Source: Lunatimonas sp.
GTDB lineage: Bacteria; Bacteroidota; Bacteroidia; Cytophagales; Cyclobacteriaceae
DNA length: 64,000 nt
Reading direction: 5' to 3'
Assembly: GCF_020832325.1 (NCBI RefSeq)
Contig: NZ_JAFIEU010000002.1
Location: 62,001-126,000 of the forward strand
The notes below the pieces were generated by a model. The model was not told the origin of the DNA. It did no database searches and was given only the letters and a program-made list of their open reading frames with translations. The translations under genes and the position numbers were made by a program. Shown piece after piece: positions 28,701-36,014 of this stretch (positions are counted from its first letter, which is position 1; each line of letters starts with the position of its first letter).

Positions 28701-29017
28701 TTCTGACTGGCTAGCTCGGTGGTGTGTCGAAAGGCAGCCTTCCACGGCGGTGTCATAAATACCAGTTTTTCCGGAACTACCACCGGCGTAAAGAGGTTGG
28801 CATCGAAATTTTGGAAACCACCTATGCCCGTTTTTTCCATCCATTCCAGGTCTTTTTGGATGCCCTCCTGTGTGATGTTGCCATTCATCCAATGCCACCA
28901 CACCCGCGGTTTGGCGAGGTTGTCGGGGTGCAGAAAGTTAGTGTAAAGGGGGTCTTGCTGACACATGGCGCTGTGTGCCACCCACAGCGATACAACAAGC
29001 AGTATGATTTGCTTCAT
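25745..29017 (-). CDS. Glycosyl hydrolase, GH106 (alpha-L-rhamnosidase)-like
   Basis: 'PRVWWHWMNGNITQEGIQKDLEWMEKTGIGGFQNFD', 'WKAAFRHTTELASQKGLEMAIAGSPGWSVTGGPWV', C-terminal jelly-roll 'ANLWVNRLIGDAQPG'. Confidence 0.85.
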   Translation of the reverse strand: MKQIILLVVSLWVAHSAMCQQDPLYTNFLHPDNLAKPRVWWHWMNGNITQEGIQKDLEWMEKTGIGGFQNFDANLFTPVVVPEKLVFMTPPWKAAFRHTTELASQKGLEMAIAGSPGWSVTGGPWVSPDDAMKKYVWSEWEVEGGRTFSGPLPMPSDQTGKYQDAHLEGGGISGGFIGEVPRFYKDALVVAFQVPETELSLPDLNPRITHSGGDFDTRLLLDGSLEKSGFLPPMEIGEDMWIQYAFEQPQTFRAFSISGAMNGPLAEFNGGPKNRRLKVSDDGVTFHTVATVSGSTVPFNTVAIPATKAKYWRIAFETLPPEPNFFAAMAGLNQGELKPDGVEVAEFQLYTTSRIDQVEDKAGFSPWTEDYLLASPATQEAVGIIPADGVVDLTSKMGENGALSWSAPSGRWKIIRFGYSLTGRQNHPASPEATGLEVDKLDPQAVRRYINHYLDLYEDATGGKLGPGGLEYMILDSYEAGHMNWTGDFPAEFEKRRGYSLLSFLPALTGRVVNSVEASEKFLWDFRQTIGEMISDYHYDVIGEELKKRGMKRYTESHENKRIYLADGMDVKRNADIPMSAMWTPGSLAGGEDEEVRSEADIRESASVANIYGKPFVAAESMTSVGRPFQEYPERLKRTADLELASGLNRFVIHTSVHQPLDDKKPGFSLGPFGQYFTRQETWAELAKPWIDYLSRSSAMMQQGSNVADILYLYGENTNITWIARETLPAIPAGYEFDFVNATALLEAIEAEKDRLKARSGNTYEALMLDESTRLMTLRVLRKLKVLADAGVPIIGERPVQSPSLADSDQDFQALAKELWEKSNVGPAVKLPVAPDVQITGTSHKILFRHRKTEDSDIYWVNNRHANETSALVSFRMTDKKPMRWNPIDGSVQELSYQIREGRTEIPLTFSSWDAYFIVFREAASAESFSVPEQKRTVLTTIDGPWQLDFGSVKENFPSLSSWSSHTDPTLKYFSGIATYTHSLVLPTDFVPGNYEIDLGEVKNLAELTVNGHTVGIVWKRPFKLDISDVLKSGENLLEIRVANLWVNRLIGDAQPGAKKSTFTTMPFYQANAPLLPSGLLGPVKILKVE

Positions 29018-29266
29018 AGAGAGGTGTTTTGGGTTAATAAAAGTATCGTCTCTTCGAAAAGCTGCTTTCCTTGTTTTGAAAATGGGAACCTATCCGCGGG
29101 AGAATATGGAGGTTCATGCAGCACGTACCTTTCCTCAGAGGAATGATGGGTCTAAGGTACTAAATTGTAGGAAAAAGAAATAGAAAGGGTAGCGACATGA
29201 AGTGGATACTTGCTTATTATCCTTATCTTTCGTAGGGAAATACCAGTAGATCATCTTGCCATACCT

Positions 29267-29998
29267 ATGAAACGACACCTTACCGCTATCATTTTCGCCG
29301 TCGCCTTGATCGTTTCCTCGGCCATTTTGGGGAATGCCTTCATCAACCGTAATAAGAAAACCGGCACGGTGGATGTGACGGGTCTGGGTCAAAAAGATTT
29401 TATGTCCGACTTAGTGGTTTGGGAGGGTAACTTCAGCAGGGAAAGCCAGGACATCAAGGTAGCCTATGCAGAGCTTGAAAAAGATCGCAGGAGCGTGTTG
29501 GAGTACCTTACCCGAAAGGGAATTCCCAACGAGCAGATTATTTTTAAGGCAGTGAACACCAATCCGCTTTACCAGCAGAATTACAGTGCTTCGGGGAATT
29601 ATATGGGGCAGACCTTTTTGGGATATGAACTAAATCAAAGCCTACAGATAGAATCTAAAGAGGTGGACAAAGTGGAGCAGATTTCGAGGGAAATCACCGA
29701 GCTACTCTTGCAGGGGGTGAAATTCTACTCACAACCTCCCAGGTATTACTATACCGATCTGGAAAGCCTAAAGATTGAGATGATATCCCGGGCGACGGAG
29801 GATGCACGGCTGCGTGCGGAGACCATCGCAGAAAACTCCGGATCGAAGCTGGGCCGACTTATCTCTGCCAACATGGGTATTTTCCAGATCACCGGCCAAA
29901 ACTCCACCGAAGACTATTCCTGGGGCGGAACGTTCAACACCGTGTCCAAAGCGAAAACAGCTTCCATCACCATGCGGTTGAGCTATTCGGTCAAGTAA
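29267..29998 (+). CDS. SIMPL domain (DUF541) protein
   Basis: 'GTVDVTGLGQKDFMSDLVVWEGNFSRE', 'ARLRAETIAENSGSKLGRLISANMG'. Confidence 0.88.
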   Translation: MKRHLTAIIFAVALIVSSAILGNAFINRNKKTGTVDVTGLGQKDFMSDLVVWEGNFSRESQDIKVAYAELEKDRRSVLEYLTRKGIPNEQIIFKAVNTNPLYQQNYSASGNYMGQTFLGYELNQSLQIESKEVDKVEQISREITELLLQGVKFYSQPPRYYYTDLESLKIEMISRATEDARLRAETIAENSGSKLGRLISANMGIFQITGQNSTEDYSWGGTFNTVSKAKTASITMRLSYSVK

Positions 29999-30095
29999 AA
30001 AGTGGCTGGGCCTCTGTCAGCAAGGAAGGGAAGCCATGGATAGTCTTTTTAACAGGTTTTGACGTAAGCGATAGTGATTCACTGATTTCTTTTCC

Positions 30096-31016
30096 ATGAT
30101 GCGATTTCCCTTGTACGTTTTGTTCGGCTTGTGGTTGCAGCTACCTGTAAGCGGAAGCCTTGTCCATGCGCAATCAACTTCCACACCCCAGGAGAGGTTT
30201 TCCTTTGCCTTCCTCACCGATATCCACCTCCAACCGGAACGACGGGCGCCCATTGGATTTCAAATGGCGATTGATAAGGTAAATGAATTGAATCCAGATT
30301 TTGTCATCAGCGGCGGAGATCAGGTGTATGACGTGATGCGCGGCAACCAAACAAGGGCTGATTCTTTGTTTTCGCTTTACGTAGAGATGTGCAAGGGATT
30401 CAACATGCCTATTTACCATACCGTGGGCAATCACGACCTTTTTGCGATTTATCCCGAAAGCCCCGAAACGGAAGGTCATCCGGATTATAAACTTGGCATG
30501 TTTGAGCGCTACCTAGGCCGTCCTTATTACTCCTTCGGTCACAAAGGCTGGCATTTTATCGTGCTAAACTCACTGGATGTGACGGAAGAGAAACGTTACA
30601 AAGCTTCGGTAGATCAAGCCCAAATTGAATGGCTTAAAGAGGACCTTGCTAAGCTAGATGGTACAACGCCAGTGGTAGTGGTGACCCATATTCCCTTGGT
30701 TACGGCCCGGGGCATCGTTACCGGCAATCCAGCAGGAAATTCGGTCACAAACAGTGCTGAGATTATCTCCTTATTCGAAGACCACAACTTAAAGCTCATA
30801 CTACAGGGTCATATTCATTGGAAAGAACATGGGCAGGTCAATGACCGCTTTCAGTATCTAACTGGCGGGTCGATCGCTGGAAATGGGTGGAAGGGCAGGC
30901 GGCACGACACCAAAGAAGGCTTTGTCCTGTTGCATGTGGAGGGAGATGATTTTCGCTGGGAATACATAGACCACGGCTGGGAGGCTGATCGCCTTCGATT
31001 CGGCGTGGAGGAGTAG
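30096..31016 (+). CDS. Secreted calcineurin-like metallophosphoesterase
   Basis: 'FAFLTDIHL', 'PDFVISGGDQVYD', 'YHTVGNHDLF', 'VVVTHIPL', 'LILQGHIHWKE'. Confidence 0.93.
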   Translation: MMRFPLYVLFGLWLQLPVSGSLVHAQSTSTPQERFSFAFLTDIHLQPERRAPIGFQMAIDKVNELNPDFVISGGDQVYDVMRGNQTRADSLFSLYVEMCKGFNMPIYHTVGNHDLFAIYPESPETEGHPDYKLGMFERYLGRPYYSFGHKGWHFIVLNSLDVTEEKRYKASVDQAQIEWLKEDLAKLDGTTPVVVVTHIPLVTARGIVTGNPAGNSVTNSAEIISLFEDHNLKLILQGHIHWKEHGQVNDRFQYLTGGSIAGNGWKGRRHDTKEGFVLLHVEGDDFRWEYIDHGWEADRLRFGVEE

Positions 31017-31146
31017 GTACGTTCCTTGACCCTGTCGAATGCTAGTAGGTATCCAAAAGAAACTTAGGGGATATACCGGTGTGCACAAAAAAAAGCCCGC
31101 GCGGTTGGCACAGGTCTTTTCTGTAGATGGGGATCTGGTACAAGGT

Positions 31147-31392
31147 CTATTGTTTGGTCAATCCTTCAATTGCTTCAATCACCAAAAAATCATCGGTGTT
31201 GGACCGCCCTTCCATTTTTTCCTCATCGCTTTGCGAGGGAAACGAACCGTTTTTCAGGTGTTCTTGATAGACGGATGAATCCGCATGAAACATCCCCCTA
31301 CCCGGAAAATAGAAGATATGGTCACCCTTTTTAATCTTCTGTTTGGTCTGTACGCAAACGCCGTCATGCTTTGCATCAATAAACTTTCCCAT
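31147..31392 (-). CDS. Hypothetical small protein
   Basis: 81-aa ORF 'MGKFIDAKHDGVCVQTKQKIKKGDHIFYFPGRGMFH...'; plausible but unsupported family. Confidence 0.45.
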   Translation of the reverse strand: MGKFIDAKHDGVCVQTKQKIKKGDHIFYFPGRGMFHADSSVYQEHLKNGSFPSQSDEEKMEGRSNTDDFLVIEAIEGLTKQ

Positions 31393-31531
31393 ATCTGCTC
31401 ATTAAAATGTAGACGAAGCACCGGGCTTATCCCGGATATTCCTGTAAAAACCTCAAACGTCGGTATCGATTTCCCTCAACAGTAGGAGAGATCACGTACC
31501 GAACGGAGCGTGCTACAAAAAACGCTGAAGA

Positions 31532-31708
31532 TTATTCAGCGTTTTTAATGTCTTGAACTTCTTTTCGGATATCTTGGGCCAGGTTTTTCAGGTCCATCAT
31601 CGCCTTTCTGATCCGAGTTCCAGCAGCTTTGTTTTTGGCGCCATAAAATTTCTCAAAGTCAGCTTCAATGCCGTCTACCAGTTCTTTTACTTCTTTAAAT
31701 CTGCTCAT
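31532..31708 (-). CDS. Histone H1-like small protein (58 aa), absent from the supplied ORF track
   Basis: Minus-strand translation MSRFKEVKELVDGIEADFEKFYGAKNKAAGTRIRKAMMDLKNLAQDIRKEVQDIKNAE*, matching the Bacteroidota 'histone H1' small-protein pattern. Confidence 0.85.
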   Translation of the reverse strand: MSRFKEVKELVDGIEADFEKFYGAKNKAAGTRIRKAMMDLKNLAQDIRKEVQDIKNAE

Positions 31709-32030
31709 TGTAATAATGGTTTTTTGGTTAATTTGTTTGCTCTATTTTCTAAAGTTAGTTAAAATTCTCAATTAGCCCATTAATTTGGAATGAAAAGCGT
31801 TTAATTTTTTGCGCACTTTCTGCCTTTCCGGAGTCCTTGAGCAGGTTTTTTAGACCAGCTCCTTGGTTGTTCCAAACGGTGAAAAACCAAAAAACGCATC
31901 TCGGCCAAATTTATTTGCATTTCGAGAGGGAGTCGCCTGCTGCGCTTCCCGGGGATGCGGGTTACAAAAACGGTGCCTTTTTTTCCGGATACCCCTTTCT
32001 TTTTTTTCCCTGAGGCGGCAGGAGGGATAA

Positions 32031-32065
32031 AAAAATCCCCCAGCCGGGTGGGGCTGGGGGATTTC
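32031..32065. terminator. Strong GC hairpin terminator
   Basis: AAAATCCCCCAGCC-gggtg-GGGCTGGGGGATTT. Confidence 0.7.
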
Positions 32066-32095
32066 GACTAGGCCCTTTAAGTTATGGACACCGTA

Positions 32096-32209
32096 TTATC
32101 CTGCTTTTTTCTTCGCATCCTGTTTGGCTTTCTTGTCAGCCCGCTTTTCTATCAGGCTTTTAGCCGCTTTCTTTTTGGGGTCTTTTTTCTCCCCTTTGTC
32201 CTTGCTCAT
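32096..32209 (-). CDS. Lysine-rich microprotein (37 aa), absent from the ORF track
   Basis: MSKDKGEKKDPKKKAAKSLIEKRADKKAKQDAKKKAG*; AG-rich stretch upstream of ATG. Confidence 0.5.
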   Translation of the reverse strand: MSKDKGEKKDPKKKAAKSLIEKRADKKAKQDAKKKAG

Positions 32210-32276
32210 AGTAGTATAGCGATTAGGGAGAAAGGTACAAATAATTTCTGCAAATTACCATTTACCCATGGGGGAA

Positions 32277-32630
32277 TTAACCACGCTTTAATAGTCGGAT
32301 CAGGTCTTCGAGGAGTTTATTTTTCTCCTTCTCGGCATGAAGCAGTTGTTCCAAGTAATGAATCTTTTGGGTCAAAGCTGCCTCCGTTTTTTCGGAAAGG
32401 CTTTCCTCGTCAGTGACAAGCATGGAGCCGTTGCCGGTAAGCAGCCAAGTGGGGTTGATGTCTGCATAGCTCTTTACAAACCGTGCGATCCATTCGGATA
32501 AGACGTCTTTGTCTTTTCCTATTGCCTTGGATAGTGTCCCATTCCCGGCCCCAATCTCCATTTCTATCCGTCGTATACTGATCCCTTTTCTTTCGGCGTA
32601 CAGCCCAATTCGGTCTACAATGCTTCCCAT
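32277..32630 (-). CDS. HTH transcriptional regulator (phage-repressor-like) with C-terminal coiled coil
   Basis: 'RIGLYAERKGISIRRIEMEIGAGNGTLSKAI', 'INPTWLLTGNGSML', Leu/Glu-rich tail. Confidence 0.85.
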   Translation of the reverse strand: MGSIVDRIGLYAERKGISIRRIEMEIGAGNGTLSKAIGKDKDVLSEWIARFVKSYADINPTWLLTGNGSMLVTDEESLSEKTEAALTQKIHYLEQLLHAEKEKNKLLEDLIRLLKRG

Positions 32631-32726
32631 GTATTCTTTTGACTACGATTTCATTCTAGGTTACACGTATGTGCGAAATCACGTAGGAAGAGTCAAAAAT
32701 AAAGCGATTGATATCCTCCCAATCCT

Positions 32727-33590
32727 TCAAAAGTATGTTTTCTTTTCCGGAATCACCCCTCTCACACCTCCCTGTGGATCTTCCACATCTCCGTCATACC
32801 TCGGAATCAAATGGATATGAACATGCGAAACCGTTTGTCCGGCCTTTTCGCCAATATTGATCCCAACATTAAATCCCTCAGGGTTAAAACGTTTCTGAAC
32901 CTCCTTTTTTACCTGATTAAGCATAAGCAGGCAAGAGGCTTGCTCTTTATAGTTTAATTCGAAATAATCCGAAACATGCTTCTTGGGGATTATCAGGCTA
33001 TGGCCAGGATTTACCGGATATTTATCGAATAGGGAAAACGTCCGCCCTGATTCCAAAATCAACTCCACATCTCCACCCGGATTGCAAAACGGACACGCAG
33101 ACTCAACTCTTTGTAGTTGATTATAATGCCGGTATTCGTATATCTCACAACTATCATTTCGGAAAATCGACTGAAATGGCAAAACTACATTGGTCTGATA
33201 GGTTGGTTTTTGATGTATTCTGTGCATTCGGAATCCCTCATAAACCAGATCTCTTCGTACGGCAAAATAGGCTTTGCCGGAAGGTTTAAGCAAGGAAGAA
33301 ATTTCCATTAGTACCGATGCCTGTTCTTCCGGAAGCAGCACATTTAGCACATAAAAGCAAATAATGGTATCAAATTTTCGTTCTGGAAATTTGGGGAAAT
33401 AATGCTTATCATATCCTTCAATTAGAATGCCTTGATTGGCTAATATCTCCACATCTTTCCCAAAACCGCACCCAAAATCTAGCACATCCCCATCCATAAG
33501 CCCCCTTTCCTTCACTACTCTCGCAGGAAAGGAAAGGGAATCTCGCTCTTTGGCGGTGAGGTGAGAATACTGGTTAGCGTTTAGGTTCAT
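32727..33590 (-). CDS. Bifunctional class I SAM methyltransferase / HIT-domain fusion
   Basis: Motif I 'DVLDFGCGFGKDVEIL', 'FDTIICFYVLNVL'; C-terminal 'CPFC...PGHSLIIPKKH...QTVSHVHIHLIPR' (HxHxH histidine triad). Confidence 0.92.
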   Translation of the reverse strand: MNLNANQYSHLTAKERDSLSFPARVVKERGLMDGDVLDFGCGFGKDVEILANQGILIEGYDKHYFPKFPERKFDTIICFYVLNVLLPEEQASVLMEISSLLKPSGKAYFAVRRDLVYEGFRMHRIHQKPTYQTNVVLPFQSIFRNDSCEIYEYRHYNQLQRVESACPFCNPGGDVELILESGRTFSLFDKYPVNPGHSLIIPKKHVSDYFELNYKEQASCLLMLNQVKKEVQKRFNPEGFNVGINIGEKAGQTVSHVHIHLIPRYDGDVEDPQGGVRGVIPEKKTYF

Positions 33591-34638
33591 AGATTTCAAA
33601 GCCATTATTATGGGCAATGGTTATCAATGGTTCAAGCGTTTCCTTTAACCTGGCCTTTCCCGTTTTCTCTATAAGAAGCCCATCAATGGAAGGGAAAATC
33701 GAGAGGTATTGCTCGATGTATTTAGAACGGGGAGCTTTTCTGAAAACGATCTCAAAACTCTTTCTTTGAATTTCAAAAAACACATCAAAAAATTGCGTGA
33801 GTCTAGGGAGTTTATCGCTTTTCGAAGAATTGACTGAACGATGGGCAGGAACCAAATTCCAGTTCAAATCATGTGATACGAAATTGTATGGCACAAAATG
33901 GTCTAGCGAATAATCTCTTTTAGTCAATAGATTGCCTGAATAAATACATCGTTGTTCTTTTACTTCATCAAAATACAAATTCCAATACCCCTTTTTGTGA
34001 TTTTCTAGGCTTCCTCTTCTTATAGGTTTTATCAATTTGTTTGGAATATCCGGAACATTTGGGTTATGCTTCTGAAGGAAAAGGCTTAAATTCCAAAAAC
34101 AAAAGTCTTTTAGGATGGCGGAATTTTTGGTCAGGTATTCCTGCCATGCAGGATTTACTTCCACATAGTCCCTTTGCAAAAAATAAGGGCTGTTGATTGC
34201 TGGATTCTTAGAGTGGACGTATATCTGTTTTTTCTTGTATTTAGACGGAAACCAGGGAGAAATAAACCAATGAGGAACCTGATTATCGAAATGGAGGAGG
34301 CAAGAAATGGATGCAGTGTCCTTACAGGTCAAAATGCTTTCCCAGACTTCATGTCGGGTTAAATCTATGGGGATTCCCCTTTGTTTGTGAAAAAAGGAAA
34401 TTGCTTCCTGTATCTTATCCTGCTTTCCAAAGGATAGCTTGTAATAGTTTATCGGGTACCATGCGTTCGCTAGCATGCGGGCAAAGATTTTCCGCTTTTC
34501 AATTTTAACCCCTTCTTCCTCAAGAAGCTGGAGCAATGACAGAAACCAGTAAAACTTGTACGTCGCCGATGTATTTTTAAAAGTGGCGGACAAAAGCTGA
34601 ACAGGTAGATTTTGATTTGGTGGTATATTAAAATTCAT
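33574..34638 (-). CDS. HNH endonuclease domain protein
   Basis: 'CIYSGNLLTKRDYSLDHFVPYNFVSHDLNWNLVPAHRSVNSSKSDKLP' HNH core in a 354-aa protein; overlaps the methyltransferase-HIT gene. Confidence 0.9.
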   Translation of the reverse strand: MNFNIPPNQNLPVQLLSATFKNTSATYKFYWFLSLLQLLEEEGVKIEKRKIFARMLANAWYPINYYKLSFGKQDKIQEAISFFHKQRGIPIDLTRHEVWESILTCKDTASISCLLHFDNQVPHWFISPWFPSKYKKKQIYVHSKNPAINSPYFLQRDYVEVNPAWQEYLTKNSAILKDFCFWNLSLFLQKHNPNVPDIPNKLIKPIRRGSLENHKKGYWNLYFDEVKEQRCIYSGNLLTKRDYSLDHFVPYNFVSHDLNWNLVPAHRSVNSSKSDKLPRLTQFFDVFFEIQRKSFEIVFRKAPRSKYIEQYLSIFPSIDGLLIEKTGKARLKETLEPLITIAHNNGFEIYEPKR

Positions 34639-34698
34639 AGCTTTTAAAAAAACAACATCAATATACTAAAACAGCCACGAAAAGTCAAAATTATCTTA

Positions 34699-35898
34699 TC
34701 AATCTACCGAATGCAAATACACCACCCTACTCGTCAACTCCATTCTGTCCAGACCACTGACCTCGATCAAGACTTCGTAGTACTTGGGGACAGCGCCCCA
34801 TGCGGTCTTCATCTCCTCTTCCAGGTCCAGGGCCAGTTGGGAATCCGTAAAGATCTTCAGGCTTTGTGTGGCACCCGTGTCCCAGATCCCCCCAAACACA
34901 TAGACCGCATTGCCGTTGGGTCCGGGCACCTTGGTCAGCACGGCATAGTCGGTGTGGTAGCCATTTGGGTCACCGAAGGGCGCATAGACCTTGCTTTCCC
35001 CTCCCTCCGACACACGAATCCCGTCTAATTCTGCGTCGTACAACAGCCGGGACCGCGGAAAAAAATCCCTGAAAAGCCCCAGCGTCTTCAGCATACCTAC
35101 CACCAACAGGTCCTGATCCTGAATTTCCTTCGGGTTAAAGCGGGACATGGTGCGGATAGAGTAATCTTTGCCCAGTACTCCAAACATCTCGGTCAGGTTC
35201 TTTATCCAGTGCGCACTGCCCTGTATCAAAAGGCCGTAGGTGGCTGGGTTCCATGTCAAATGGGGAGGCTGTTGTTGCTCTTTAAAGGACTCAAACTCCC
35301 TCAGGGAATTGATGCCGGCGTCCCGGATGGTTCGTGTGGTTCCCCGTTCCGGATCCTCTTCGTTGAAGATAAATAAGTCGCCCAGCAGTACCGTGGTCGG
35401 AAACCGGCTCCTTTGCAGGTCCGACCAAAGGGATGGTAGGGGTGCCGGACGGGTATCCGGGCCGGTTAGACGCATCGTCATATACATACCAGCAGCCGCC
35501 ACCAATAGCAGGATCAGTGCAGCTACCAGCTTTTTTTTAGACTTACGGGGTCTAGAGTGGCGCGGACTTAGCTGCAGGGCGTAGCTGCCTTTTGGTATGG
35601 TCAGGATGTCCGGTTCCTCGCTGCCTTCGTTGACGTAATAGGCTGCTAGTTTCTCCCGAAGCTTGTACATGTATACCCGGATCAGCGTACTCTGTGAGGG
35701 GTCATAGTCCTCCTTTCCAAATATCTCTGCCGCGATCGTAGCCTCTTTGGGCACATTTTCGGCCGCCGTACACCTCGCTAGGTAGCGGAGCAGATTGGCA
35801 TAGGTGAGGGACCTCCCAAAGGATTTGCTTTGAATGATCCGATCTACAATTTGCTCATAATCTTGGGTATGCATGGACGATTTACTTTCTCCATTCAA
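34699..35898 (-). CDS. Membrane-anchored winged-helix regulator
   Basis: N-terminal wHTH 'STLIRVYMYKLREKLAAYYVNEGSEEPDILTIPKGSYALQL', one TM helix, large C-terminal domain; divergent from the DUF1549/1553 gene. Confidence 0.7.
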   Translation of the reverse strand: MNGESKSSMHTQDYEQIVDRIIQSKSFGRSLTYANLLRYLARCTAAENVPKEATIAAEIFGKEDYDPSQSTLIRVYMYKLREKLAAYYVNEGSEEPDILTIPKGSYALQLSPRHSRPRKSKKKLVAALILLLVAAAGMYMTMRLTGPDTRPAPLPSLWSDLQRSRFPTTVLLGDLFIFNEEDPERGTTRTIRDAGINSLREFESFKEQQQPPHLTWNPATYGLLIQGSAHWIKNLTEMFGVLGKDYSIRTMSRFNPKEIQDQDLLVVGMLKTLGLFRDFFPRSRLLYDAELDGIRVSEGGESKVYAPFGDPNGYHTDYAVLTKVPGPNGNAVYVFGGIWDTGATQSLKIFTDSQLALDLEEEMKTAWGAVPKYYEVLIEVSGLDRMELTSRVVYLHSVD

Positions 35899-36014
35899 AG
35901 ATAATCATTAATTTTAACTGTTAACAAAACGGTTTTTTAACGGAATTTCCGCAGATATAAAGGTGTATATTTGGATTTCGTGAAAGAACGTACAACAAAC
36001 CCAAGGAATCAAGC

